From positions 1 to 25,505 of the forward strand of contig CAMLGR010000057.1 in the NCBI GenBank assembly GCA_946479615.1: a stretch of 25,505 bases of DNA, in the 5' to 3' direction. The position numbers and the translations under genes are program-made. The notes beneath the pieces were generated by a model. It did no database searches. It had not been told where the DNA came from and saw nothing but the letters and a program-made list of their open reading frames with translations. This document shows positions 17,124 through 24,604 of this stretch, in pieces (the first letter of the stretch is position 1; each line of letters starts with the position of its first letter). Source of the stretch: an uncultured Bacteroidota bacterium (GTDB taxonomy: Bacteria > Bacteroidota > Bacteroidia > Chitinophagales > Chitinophagaceae).

Positions 17124-18008
17124 TCAGAGAAACCCATTTGTATCCCGGTGAATGATATCGGCCAGTTTTTGAGTAGGTATATCGTTCTGATCGCCGCTGA
17201 ATGGATCTTCGATCTCTTCGGCAATGATCTCCAGGCTTGCCAGTACATAAAATATAAATGCCACTACGGGGATCACATAATATCCCAGTTGGAAGACATA
17301 GCCAAACGGGAGCGACATGATATAAAAGAAAATGAATTTCTTGATGAACACGCTGTAGGAATAGGGAATGGGCGTGTTTTTGATCCGTTCACAAGCCCCG
17401 CAGATATCTGTAAAAGATTGCAATTCTGTATTGAGATAGATCAATTGCTCTCCGGATATATGTCCTTCTGTATGCAATTGCTGGATATGTTTGTACATCA
17501 GGAGGGCTATTTGGTTGGGAACGTGTTTGTCTTTATCGATCGTGGCAAAAACGTATTTATGTTCATCATCTTCAAATAATTCCATCCGTGTTTTTTCACG
17601 GTGAAGATGGTTGTGAAGTGCATAGGCATAGGCAGGAATGATCTTCCTGAAAAATGAACGTTGAGATATCTGATCGGCTGGTAATATCACCGATAGTTTC
17701 ATCGCCAGGTTGCGGCTGTTATTGATCAGGTTGCCCCATAATTTGCGTCCTTCCCACCAGCGTTCATACGCAGTATTGGTACGAAATACCAGCAACATCG
17801 AAATAGCAAAGCCCAGCAGTGAATGCATAACAGGAATGTTTCTGACATAATTTTTCTCCGAGAGATTCCAGTACTCCATCTCGAGGTAAGCAATCAGCCC
17901 GGCATAAATACAAATACCGATAAGCATTGGTCCGAGTTGACGAACGGTGTCAGCCTTGTGAAAACGAAAAATAAAGGTGAACCATTCTTTGGGATTGTAA
18001 GAGATCAT
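17124..18008 (-). CDS. bestrophin family ion channel
   Basis: Integral membrane protein of 294 residues of the bacterial bestrophin (formerly UPF0187) family, which forms pentameric channels; bacterial members have been described as anion or cation channels, so the ion is not assigned. Visible family marks are the N-terminal hydrophobic segment at about 27-45 (MLIGICIYAGLIAYLEMEY), a second at about 62-75, the FRTNTAYERWWEGRKLWG block starting at residue 75, C-terminal hydrophobic segments near 225-262, and the acidic EIEDPFSGDQNDIP motif near 265, which is strongly conserved. The gene sits 73 bases downstream of the Pr6Pr-type gene on the same strand. No obvious terminator is seen after it; a loose inverted repeat (GAAGCAA/TTGCTTC) lies near 17060-17095. 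Confidence 0.92.
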   Translation of the reverse strand: MISYNPKEWFTFIFRFHKADTVRQLGPMLIGICIYAGLIAYLEMEYWNLSEKNYVRNIPVMHSLLGFAISMLLVFRTNTAYERWWEGRKLWGNLINNSRNLAMKLSVILPADQISQRSFFRKIIPAYAYALHNHLHREKTRMELFEDDEHKYVFATIDKDKHVPNQIALLMYKHIQQLHTEGHISGEQLIYLNTELQSFTDICGACERIKNTPIPYSYSVFIKKFIFFYIMSLPFGYVFQLGYYVIPVVAFIFYVLASLEIIAEEIEDPFSGDQNDIPTQKLADIIHRDTNGFL

Positions 18009-18081
18009 GGATAATCAGTATAAATTTAAAATCAGGTCGGGTACTGTAAAAATAGGAAGTCTTATAGTTGGGGAGCGGCTG

Positions 18082-18726
18082 TTATTGAATATTCCTGCTT
18101 TTGCTTTTCCATCGTCCTGCCAACATAAAGAGGCAACCGATTATCAGTACCAGCACAAATAAGCCCGCCAGGTTTTTTGCTACGTTGGTATATCCAAGCT
18201 CGTTCACATTCACAAAATAATAAGGATAGAAACCATCCAGTGTTCCGCGCCAGAGTGCAAAAGCTGTATAGATGAGCGGGTAAATAAGCCAGGCGAATAT
18301 ATTCTTCCATCTTATTGCCGCGGCTGGTACGAAAATGAACCAGTATATGATATACAACAGGGGAACGATTACATGCAATAATTCATCCGCGAGCTTTTGC
18401 AAACCTTTTGGATCCCAGATATGGCGCAACAGCAGGTTGTAACCAAGTCCTACGGAAAAAATGTAGACAGCGATCGCAGTTTGTACGGATGACCGCATAA
18501 AGAAACCGGAAAATGCAGCGGGGTTAAGTCTTAGAATGGTAAGACTTATTGCTACAAGTAAATTGACCTGAATCGTACAGTAGCTGAAGTAACGGCTGGT
18601 AGTTCCCGCAATAGTTAATCCGTTTGCAGTTGCCGTATGGATATTCAGGTATAACTGAAGTCCGAGTGCAAACCAGGCCGTTAAAGCGACCAACCAGGCG
18701 AAGAAAGGTTTACCAGTTACAGGCAT
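18082..18726 (-). CDS. Pr6Pr family membrane protein
   Basis: Integral membrane protein of 214 residues with about six or seven hydrophobic segments (near 8-28, 45-65, 82-100, 115-133, 145-165, 187-205). Motifs such as TSRYFSYCTIQVNLLVA and DELLHVIVPLLYIIYW, and the YPLIYTAFALWRGTLDGFYPYYF stretch, match the bacterial Pr6Pr family, related to eukaryotic FAR-17a/AIG1 proteins. The eukaryotic relatives hydrolyse fatty-acid esters of hydroxy fatty acids using Thr and His; whether this protein is an enzyme is not known. The N-terminal region lacks a cleaved signal. It lies between a receiver-only response regulator (63 bases upstream) and the bestrophin gene. Confidence 0.85.
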   Translation of the reverse strand: MPVTGKPFFAWLVALTAWFALGLQLYLNIHTATANGLTIAGTTSRYFSYCTIQVNLLVAISLTILRLNPAAFSGFFMRSSVQTAIAVYIFSVGLGYNLLLRHIWDPKGLQKLADELLHVIVPLLYIIYWFIFVPAAAIRWKNIFAWLIYPLIYTAFALWRGTLDGFYPYYFVNVNELGYTNVAKNLAGLFVLVLIIGCLFMLAGRWKSKSRNIQ

Positions 18727-18789
18727 TGTTACACGGTTTTATATCCGGTAACGGAAGATACATTATTTATACAGGGATAATAACTGGCT

Positions 18790-19176
18790 TCAGGCTTGCA
18801 GCTGGCTCAGGATATGAGGCACTTTTCCGAAATCATTTGATTTATCGAGAAAGTAATCGGCTCCGAGCTGATCGCATTGTATACGGTAAGATTCATCGAC
18901 ATGATTGCTGATCATAATGACGCGGCAGGGTTCACCTGTTTGCCTGATCCGTTTTAAAAGGCAGATACCGTTCTTGCCGGGAGGCATATCGATATCGAGC
19001 AATACAACATCAGGCATTTTTTCATCCAGCAGGAGTGCGGCTTCAGTATATCCGCCGGCTTCCTTGATGGAGCTGATTGTTTCTACATCGTCGAGCAGGT
19101 CGCGCATCCTTCTTCTGAAAAACGGGTTATCATCAACGATCAAAACCGATTTGGTACTAACAGCAGACGTAGTCAT
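18790..19176 (-). CDS. receiver-only (CheY-like) response regulator
   Basis: Single REC domain of 128 residues with no output domain. Phosphorylation site and partners are intact: acidic pair D15-D16 in VLIVDDN, phosphoacceptor D61 in VVLLDIDMPPG, S90 in VIMISNH, and K112 in FLDKSND. It would act through protein contacts in a phosphorelay or by binding a target, rather than on DNA (family knowledge). It is the last of three response-regulator genes in a row on the minus strand; no histidine kinase or Hpt protein is adjacent. The 63-base gap to the Pr6Pr gene leaves open whether they share a transcript. Confidence 0.93.
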   Translation of the reverse strand: MTTSAVSTKSVLIVDDNPFFRRRMRDLLDDVETISSIKEAGGYTEAALLLDEKMPDVVLLDIDMPPGKNGICLLKRIRQTGEPCRVIMISNHVDESYRIQCDQLGADYFLDKSNDFGKVPHILSQLQA

Positions 19177-19258
19177 GATACAAAATAATAAGAAATACCT
19201 GTTTATGAAAATAGGTTGATTAACTTTTGTTCTGTAGAAGTATCACTACAACAATGAT

Positions 19259-19873
19259 TTAGAAGAGATTATGCTCCATGGCATAGCGAAGTATATCCGC
19301 ATTTGTGCGCATATTCATTTTGACAAGGAGCCTTGTACGGTAGGTGCTGACAGTGTTCGATTGCACAGAAAGGATTGTGCCAATCTCGGCCACTGACTTA
19401 CCTTCTACCAGTAATTTGAACACTTTCAGCTCTCTTTCACTCAGTTTTTCATGGGGAAGGCAGTCGGGGTTCTCTTCCAGACCGGTTTCTGCCAGTGTAT
19501 GCGGTATATATTTACGCCCGCCCATTATCTGGCGGACGGCTTTGACCAATTCTGCAGCGGCGGCATCTTTATTTAAATAACCGGAAGCGCCATTTTTCAG
19601 GGATTTCAGGACGAGGTGATCGCCTGTGATTGCCGTCAGGATCAGGACAGGTAATGAAGGCTGTAATTGTTTTACCATTTGCAGGGCCTCCAGGATCCCT
19701 TCGATCGAAAGATCGGCAATGGCGAGATCCCATCGTTCCCAATTGATCTTTTCAAGAAATTCTTTGGCTGATGTTATTTCAGTTATTTCCACAAAAGAAT
19801 ATTCTTCCAGCAATATCTGCCGCACCCCACGCCTGATGATCGGTTGATCATCTGTCAGCAATACTTTCAGCAT
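19259..19873 (-). CDS. NarL/FixJ-type response regulator with atypical receiver loop
   Basis: DNA-binding response regulator of 204 residues. The ATG at 19873 gives MLKVLLTDDQPIIRRG, the usual family start; the frame is open upstream but has no family similarity there. The receiver has D8-D9, D54, T80 and K102 in place, so phosphorylation remains possible. The loop after D54 reads DLSIEGI and lacks the usual MPG-SG segment; compared with the neighbouring paralogue it is two residues shorter. A LuxR-type helix-turn-helix occupies about 142-200 (LSERELKVFKLLVEGKSVAEIG, then NTVSTYRTRLLVKM). The paralogue at 20040 lies 166 bases upstream on the same strand, so the pair looks like an old tandem duplication with divergence of this copy's receiver. 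Confidence 0.93.
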   Translation of the reverse strand: MLKVLLTDDQPIIRRGVRQILLEEYSFVEITEITSAKEFLEKINWERWDLAIADLSIEGILEALQMVKQLQPSLPVLILTAITGDHLVLKSLKNGASGYLNKDAAAAELVKAVRQIMGGRKYIPHTLAETGLEENPDCLPHEKLSERELKVFKLLVEGKSVAEIGTILSVQSNTVSTYRTRLLVKMNMRTNADILRYAMEHNLF

Positions 19874-19895
19874 GACAATGCAGGATAAGGTAAGA

Positions 19896-19909
19896 AATGA
19901 ATGTTCATT
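19896..19909. promoter_or_regulatory. short dyad upstream of the atypical response regulator
   Basis: AATGAA-TG-TTCATT is a 6+2+6 inverted repeat centred about 30 bases before the ATG at 19873. It has the size of an operator for a dimeric regulator, but nothing identifies the binding protein, and a repeat this short can occur by chance. Confidence 0.25.
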
Positions 19910-20039
19910 CGTTGGCTTGTTAAGTGCTGTAAGGGGTGACAGCATACCGGAAAATTATTACAGCCAACGGTAATATACTGTAGGGCGGGAAATCCTATCG
20001 GAGTAGGAATTGTACTACAAAAATCTGTTGTAAATGCCT

Positions 20040-20669
20040 TTAAATCAATCCTTTTTCTAATGCATAACGTGTCATTTCCGCATTGGAATGCATACTCATT
20101 TTCTCCAAAATGCGGGAGCGGTAAGTACTTACGGTAGTAATACTTAAAGAGAACTGGCTGGCAATTTCCGATACCGATTTACCGGCTGCCAGGAGTTTGA
20201 ATACATCGAATTCACGATCGGATAATAACTGGTGATTCTCTTTTTCCGTATCGTTTTCAAATGCATCGGCCAGTTTTTCAGCAATACTGGGAGTGATATA
20301 TTTTTTACCCATCCGCGCCACCTGGATGGCCTTGATAAGATCTTCATGAATCGTATCTTTTCTTAAATAGGCAGAAGCACCGGCTTTCAATACACGCAAT
20401 GCATATTGATCTTCGGGATGCATACTCATAATAAGAACAGGAAGGGAAGGAGTTGTTTGTTTGATCTGGCGGAGTGCATCCAGGCCACTGCGCCCGGGCA
20501 TTGTCATATCGCAGATGACAACATCCCATTCTTTGGTGATGGTCTCCTTGATCAGGGTTTCGGCATCGCCTACTTCCACGATTTCAGCAGAGGGATATTC
20601 TTCCAGCAGGAGCTGTTTAAGACCTTTTCGAACGATGGCATGATCGTCAGCTATCAGTACACGAATCAT
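20040..20669 (-). CDS. NarL/FixJ-type response regulator
   Basis: DNA-binding response regulator of 209 residues with a canonical receiver: D8-D9 in VLIADDH, phosphoacceptor D54 in VVICDMTMPGRSG, S82, and K104 in YLRKD. A LuxR-type helix-turn-helix covers about 145-205 (LSDREFDVFKLLAAGKSVSEIA, then TTVSTYRSRILEKM). It is closely similar along its whole length to the regulator at 19259-19873, sharing LLEEY, PSLPVLI, KAGAS/KNGAS and the HTH region. No cognate kinase is adjacent. A 13-bp imperfect dyad lies 26-58 bases upstream of its start and could be an operator. Confidence 0.95.
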   Translation of the reverse strand: MIRVLIADDHAIVRKGLKQLLLEEYPSAEIVEVGDAETLIKETITKEWDVVICDMTMPGRSGLDALRQIKQTTPSLPVLIMSMHPEDQYALRVLKAGASAYLRKDTIHEDLIKAIQVARMGKKYITPSIAEKLADAFENDTEKENHQLLSDREFDVFKLLAAGKSVSEIASQFSLSITTVSTYRSRILEKMSMHSNAEMTRYALEKGLI

Positions 20670-20694
20670 CGGGGTTCTCTATTGGGGTTTAGCA

Positions 20695-20727
20695 GATAAT
20701 GATGGCAAGGCTGATGCCATTATTATC
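20695..20727. promoter_or_regulatory. imperfect dyad upstream of the NarL-type regulator
   Basis: GATAATGATGGCA (20695-20707) faces TGCCATTATTATC (20715-20727): 12 of 13 positions pair, around a 7-base spacer. It lies in the promoter or leader region of the gene starting at 20669. Such dyads can be autoregulatory operators, but the binding protein is unknown. Confidence 0.4.
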
Positions 20728-20845
20728 ATCGACCATAGAATCAGGTTTCGATACTCAATTTAAAACCGTTTTTTATATTAAAAACATTTTTTTTACCAAA
20801 ACACTGGTTTGACGCTAATAACAGGTGCAAACAGGTGCTATATAA

Positions 20846-20877
20846 ATAAAAAGCCCTTCTGTGTTGCAGAAGGGCTA
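20846..20877 (-). terminator. intrinsic terminator of the aldolase gene
   Basis: AGCCCTTCTG (20852-20861) and CAGAAGGGCT (20867-20876) are exact reverse complements around a 5-base loop. On the minus strand the stem is followed by TTTTTATTT. It starts 18 bases after the aldolase stop codon. Confidence 0.9.
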
Positions 20878-20894
20878 TAAGGGTTTTACATTAA

Positions 20895-21962
20895 TTATGC
20901 GTTCCTGTTGATACAATTCAGGTCGTTGAAGGCAACTTCCAGGCGTTTGATAAAACTATCTTCACCTTTTCTCAGCCACACACGCGGATCATAATATTTC
21001 TTGTTGGGTTTATCTTCTCCTTCGGGATTACCTAATTGTCCCTGCAGGTAAGCTTCACTCTTTTTATAATTATTCAATACACCTTCCCAGAATGCCCATT
21101 GCAGATCGGTATCGAGATTCATTTTAATAGCACCATAACCGATCGCTTCACGGATCTGGTTTTGCGGGGAACCACTGCCACCATGAAATACAAAGTAAAC
21201 CGGTTTCGGTTTTGTCTTGAATTCTTTTTCGATATGCAACTGGCTGTTGTTAAGAATTTCAGGTCTTAATTCTACATTTCCCGGTTTGTAGACACCATGC
21301 ACGTTTCCAAATGCAGCAGCTACAGTGAACAGGTTGCCAACCTTGCTTAATTCACGATAAGCATACGCTACATCTTCGGGTTGTGTATACAATTTTGAAT
21401 TTTCCACGTCGCTGTTATCAACGCCATCTTCTTCACCACCGGTAACACCGAGTTCAATTTCGATGCTCATGCCTAATGGCTTCATGCGTTTGTAGAATTC
21501 TACGGAAGTATGAATATTTTCTTCGATCGGTTCTTCGCTCAGGTCGAGCATGTGCGAACTGAAAAGAGGTTGCTTTTTTTCTTTATAGAATTGTTCGCCG
21601 GCGTCGATCAATGCACTGATCCAGGGCAACCATTTTTTTGCCGCATGATCGGTATGCAATACCACGGGTACGCCATAGTATTTGGCAACATTATGAATAT
21701 GCAGGGCGCCGGAAATACCACCGGAAATATTGGCCTGCAGTTTATCGTTTGGCATTCCTTTGCCGGCGATAAATTGTGCGCCTCCGTTGGAAAACTGTAC
21801 GATGACAGGAGAATTGACTTTTGCCGCTGTTTCAAGCGTGGCATTGATCGTGTTCGTTCCGATAGTGTTAACAGCTGGTAATGCGAATTGATTTTCTTTG
21901 GCATCATTATAAAGTGCTTCCAGCTCTTCGCCGAAAAGCACCCCTGGTTTGTACTTGCTCAT
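20895..21962 (-). CDS. fbaA: class II fructose-bisphosphate aldolase
   Basis: Zinc-dependent aldolase of glycolysis and gluconeogenesis, interconverting fructose 1,6-bisphosphate with dihydroxyacetone phosphate and glyceraldehyde 3-phosphate. At 355 residues it belongs to the longer FbaA (class IIA) group. Visible marks are PAVNTIGTNTINATLE near 29-44, the catalytic Asp105 and zinc-binding His106 in VLHTDHAAKKWLPWI, the GVTGGEEDGVDN stretch, a His in GNVHGVYKPGN and another in FVFHGGSGSP, which are zinc ligands or substrate-phosphate loops in this family, and NLDTDLQWAFWEGV near the end. It is monocistronic as far as can be seen, with its own terminator 18 bases after the stop and a 186-base gap to the upstream gene. 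Confidence 0.96.
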   Translation of the reverse strand: MSKYKPGVLFGEELEALYNDAKENQFALPAVNTIGTNTINATLETAAKVNSPVIVQFSNGGAQFIAGKGMPNDKLQANISGGISGALHIHNVAKYYGVPVVLHTDHAAKKWLPWISALIDAGEQFYKEKKQPLFSSHMLDLSEEPIEENIHTSVEFYKRMKPLGMSIEIELGVTGGEEDGVDNSDVENSKLYTQPEDVAYAYRELSKVGNLFTVAAAFGNVHGVYKPGNVELRPEILNNSQLHIEKEFKTKPKPVYFVFHGGSGSPQNQIREAIGYGAIKMNLDTDLQWAFWEGVLNNYKKSEAYLQGQLGNPEGEDKPNKKYYDPRVWLRKGEDSFIKRLEVAFNDLNCINRNA

Positions 21963-22103
21963 GTTAGAAAAATGCTACTTTTTATTGAATAATAAAGATT
22001 AAAAGAGCCAGCAATCGTTATGGGCCGCTAATATAGTTTATTTATAATTTAAAAAAGAGGGTGTTGGGAAAAACGGGTGTTAGTTTCGGAGAGGGAATTC
22101 TGA

Positions 22104-22126
22104 ATTCATAATTAAAAATTATGAAT
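22104..22126. repeat. AT-rich hairpin after the kinase-like gene
   Basis: ATTCATAATT (22104-22113) and AATTATGAAT (22117-22126) are exact reverse complements around a 3-base loop, just downstream of the minus-strand stop codon at 22149. It lacks a T-run and is AT-rich, so it is a weak terminator candidate at best; it may be a short palindromic repeat. Confidence 0.65.
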
Positions 22127-22148
22127 GGTTGATTTTGTATGAAACCGA

Positions 22149-23237
22149 TTACTCATTATTCTTTCCCAGGTTCTTTTGCACCAGCATCAGGTTTTTTTGC
22201 AGGGTATGTTTCAACTGGCGTTTGACGACCTGTCCCATGGAATGCGAACGATTGAAAATGCTGGTATGAAAATGCGCATTCAATTCTGCTTTGAGCTGGT
22301 TGATCTTTTCCGGTGTGGAAATATCATCTTTTGACATGATATCCAGCAATTCCTTGATACGGTAACGGTAAGAAGCCAGGCGGAACGTGATCAATGTACG
22401 TTCTTCGGCCTGGTACTGATCGATCGATTCTTTATTGAGATGGGAAAGACAGAGATCCACATAAGCATAATTTTCCTTGAAGAATTGCGGCAGGTATAAA
22501 TTCTTTCTTCCTTCATAACATTGCTGATCGAAATCGATGGCGCGGATCCGGTATTGATAATCCTCGATATCTGGGGTAATATCTACTACAAAGTTATAGC
22601 TGCGCATATCACCGAGCAATCTTACAAAACAACGCTCATTGAATTTTACAAACTCCTTTGCCAGCCTGATCTTATTGGTATTGGGATCATTCATGATCTG
22701 TTGAATAAACAGATCGCCCGGCACACCGGCAATATGTTCTTCTACCAATGTATCATTATCGGTAAAAAAAGAAATATGGTTGGGGGAAAGAATGTGTTCG
22801 AGCTCCAGTCCATAAATACGCGAAGCATCCGCGATCTTAATATAATAATGATCGTAATTGTCGTTAAACTTATTCACGATGCGGATGCGGAACGGATGCG
22901 AATTGCCAAACGTGCAGTAATCTACCCTTGCTACATCGAGATGACTGGTAAAACTGAAATCGCCTTCGGTCTTGTGTATCGCATATAGTTTGACGAGGCC
23001 ATCACGGATAAAATCCCATTCCCGTTTATCATAGATCGTTTTTTCCCATAGGGTATCTTTTCCGTTCTTATCTTTTATCGGGACGGAAAAAGTATACCGG
23101 AGCAGATCGTTATAGGATACCGGGAGCTTTGTTTCCCGTCCATGATTTTTGAGATAGGTGCGCAGGGCCTTATTCACCGGGAACATCGGTTTCTTGCGCG
23201 AAGGTTTACCAGAATCTTTATTATTCGAAAATTCCAT
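22149..23237 (-). CDS. uncharacterised protein with kinase-like (APH/HipA-type) motifs
   Basis: No family name recognised; 362 residues, soluble, no signal peptide. The middle holds a series of motifs in the order expected of a protein-kinase-like fold: K134 in YYIKIAD (like the beta-3 lysine), a Glu-rich helix GLELEHIL at 143-150, a hinge-like LVEEHIAGVPG at 164-174, a catalytic-loop-like LLGDMRSYNFVVD with D210 and N215, and AIDFDQQ with D235 and D237 in the metal-binding position. The first 90 residues are basic and the last 90 are helical and Lys/Gln-rich. The glycine-rich ATP loop is not evident. Function and substrate are unknown; the fold assignment is inference. Its start overlaps the 3' end of the upstream binding-protein gene by 17 bases, so the two are probably translated from one mRNA. 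Confidence 0.8.
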   Translation of the reverse strand: MEFSNNKDSGKPSRKKPMFPVNKALRTYLKNHGRETKLPVSYNDLLRYTFSVPIKDKNGKDTLWEKTIYDKREWDFIRDGLVKLYAIHKTEGDFSFTSHLDVARVDYCTFGNSHPFRIRIVNKFNDNYDHYYIKIADASRIYGLELEHILSPNHISFFTDNDTLVEEHIAGVPGDLFIQQIMNDPNTNKIRLAKEFVKFNERCFVRLLGDMRSYNFVVDITPDIEDYQYRIRAIDFDQQCYEGRKNLYLPQFFKENYAYVDLCLSHLNKESIDQYQAEERTLITFRLASYRYRIKELLDIMSKDDISTPEKINQLKAELNAHFHTSIFNRSHSMGQVVKRQLKHTLQKNLMLVQKNLGKNNE

Positions 23238-24012
23238 GGGCGGAAGTTAATCTTTTAAAATAACCGGGAGCGTGTAAAAGCCGGCTTCCATACCAACTGA
23301 ACATTTCACCATCTGCCAGTATGATCTTAGTGCCGGGAAGCAATGGCTGTAATTCATCGATATGCTGTTGTTGAAAAGGAAAAGGCTCGGATGAGAGAAG
23401 TAGCACTTCGCATCTTGCCTGCTTCAATCCGTCGATTGTTATTGAAGGATAGCGGCTGGCATCAGCATATATATTATCGAAACCAGCTTCTTTCATCATT
23501 GTATGAATAAAGGTGTCACCTCCAACAGTCATGTAAGGATCGCGCCAGATAAGATAGGCAGCGCGTGGCCGCCGGGCAGGGGATATCAATGTTTCAAATT
23601 CATTTTTGATTGAATGGATCAATGATAAGGCTTCCTGTTCCTTACCTGTCATAGTGCCTATAGCGAGGATCATCCAATAGGCTTCTTGCAGGGTATTTAC
23701 ATCACTGATCCATACCGGGTAGCGGGCAGCGAGCGCTTCTACCTGTTCTTTTACATTCTCTTCTTTATTGGCGATGATAAGATCGGGTTGTAACTGATCG
23801 ATGATCCCGGGGTGCAGTTGCTTGGTTCCTCCCACACGGGGTTTGTTGCGGAACCAGGCTTCGGGATGTATGCAGAATTTAGTGATGCCAGCTACTTCCT
23901 GGTCAAGACCGAGAAAAGACAGTAATTCTGTCTGCGAAGGCACTAATGAGATAATACGCTTTGGGGGCTGTTGTAATTCGATGGTGCGGCCGGTCTGATC
24001 AGTAAAAAGCAA
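23221..24012 (-). CDS. orphan metal-chelate ABC-type substrate-binding protein (BtuF/FhuD-like fold)
   Basis: Helical-backbone metal receptor (Peripla_BP_2 family), which usually binds cobalamin, haem or iron-siderophores. Family marks are FTDQTGRTIEL at the start, PPKRIISLVPSQTELLSFLGL, RVGGTKQLHPGIIDQLQPDLIIANKEEN, WRDPYMTVGGDTFI and LLLSSEPFPF. No permease or ATPase gene is adjacent. The start is uncertain. I chose the TTG at 24012 (263 residues) because the family usually begins right at the TDxxGR segment and because a -7 box lies 18 bases upstream. The frame is open further to an ATG at 24087 (GTG at 24090), which would add a hydrophobic leader, MIRPILLLNFPSFFFLVTFAA, that could be a signal peptide and has AGGGGG ahead of it. 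The choice decides whether the protein is cytoplasmic or exported. Confidence 0.85.
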   Translation of the reverse strand: MLFTDQTGRTIELQQPPKRIISLVPSQTELLSFLGLDQEVAGITKFCIHPEAWFRNKPRVGGTKQLHPGIIDQLQPDLIIANKEENVKEQVEALAARYPVWISDVNTLQEAYWMILAIGTMTGKEQEALSLIHSIKNEFETLISPARRPRAAYLIWRDPYMTVGGDTFIHTMMKEAGFDNIYADASRYPSITIDGLKQARCEVLLLSSEPFPFQQQHIDELQPLLPGTKIILADGEMFSWYGSRLLHAPGYFKRLTSAHGIFE

Positions 24013-24029
24013 TAGGCAACGATTTGCTG

Positions 24030-24037
24030 CAAAGGTA
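24030..24037 (-). promoter_or_regulatory. Bacteroidota-type -7 box before the binding protein
   Basis: On the minus strand the bases are TACCTTTG, an exact TAnnTTTG match, 18 bases before the chosen TTG start at 24012. No TTG is seen at the -33 distance. If real, it places transcription start inside the longer alternative reading frame and supports the short protein. Confidence 0.4.
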
Positions 24038-24248
24038 ACAAGGAAAAAAAAGGAAGGGAAATTAAGAAGGAGAATTGGCCGGATCATCACCGCGCCCCCT
24101 GCTAGCTGTTAGAGGTAGATAGCAGGAGGGGGTCCGGACGATTAAAATTTCTTTTCAAGGATTTGGACACGGTGACTGATGATGGTCTTCAAGGATTTCA
24201 TTGGACTTTGTTCTTCGATAAGGATTGGATGTTGGTCTTTCTGACTAG

Positions 24249-24286
24249 CGATACTGGATTTGGTTTTCAATTCGATACTGGATTTG
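24249..24286. repeat. 14-bp direct repeat
   Basis: CGATACTGGATTTG occurs at 24249-24262 and again, identical, at 24273-24286, 24 bases apart start to start. The period of 24 keeps the same reading frame on either strand. It lies within the gene-poor gap. Confidence 0.8.
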
Positions 24287-24604
24287 TTCGGATGGTTTTT
24301 CAAGGATTGATTTCAAAAGGGTATTGGACGGTTTAAACGGTATTCGTAGGATTGGTGGTCGGAACTTTCGGATGATAAGGTTTGAATTCTCTGTCAGATG
24401 ATGCATCAAAAATAATTGGCGGAACGTTAATAATAAAGAGCAAAATTGCTCAATTTTTATAGGATAATTTCCGCCGAATTTATCGTAAACCAGCGGGTTA
24501 TGAATTGCGGGAAATGCCCTTATGTCGCAGGGGTTTTTACGAATTTAAACGGTAAAAATGATACCCGGATTGCTTCGGATCAAGAATCCGCAGTATTGTG
24601 CAGG

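Larger units (their letters stand above)
24013..24604. other. 592-base gap between the CBS gene and the binding-protein gene
   Basis: No confident gene. From high to low coordinates it holds: a 7-bp inverted repeat GGCGGAA/TTCCGCC (24418-24424 and 24469-24475) enclosing a smaller hairpin GAGCAA/TTGCTC; a minus-strand TATTTTTG box just before an ATG at 24406 that opens a 53-codon frame ending at 24245; a second, overlapping 53-codon minus-strand frame from a TTG at 24303 to 24142; a 14-bp direct repeat; and a bulged GC-rich hairpin, CCCCCTGCTA against TAGCAGGAGGGGG (24095-24130). The short motif TCAAGGATT recurs three times on the plus strand (near 24155, 24190 and 24300). The candidate longer N-terminus of the binding protein also lies here (24013-24087). 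Confidence 0.6.

Noticed and set aside
24013..24130. Cobalamin riboswitch ahead of the BtuF-like gene
   Set aside because: It would fit the gene, but I could not find the B12-box or the conserved GCCACTG-type core on the minus strand; only a bulged GC-rich hairpin is present.
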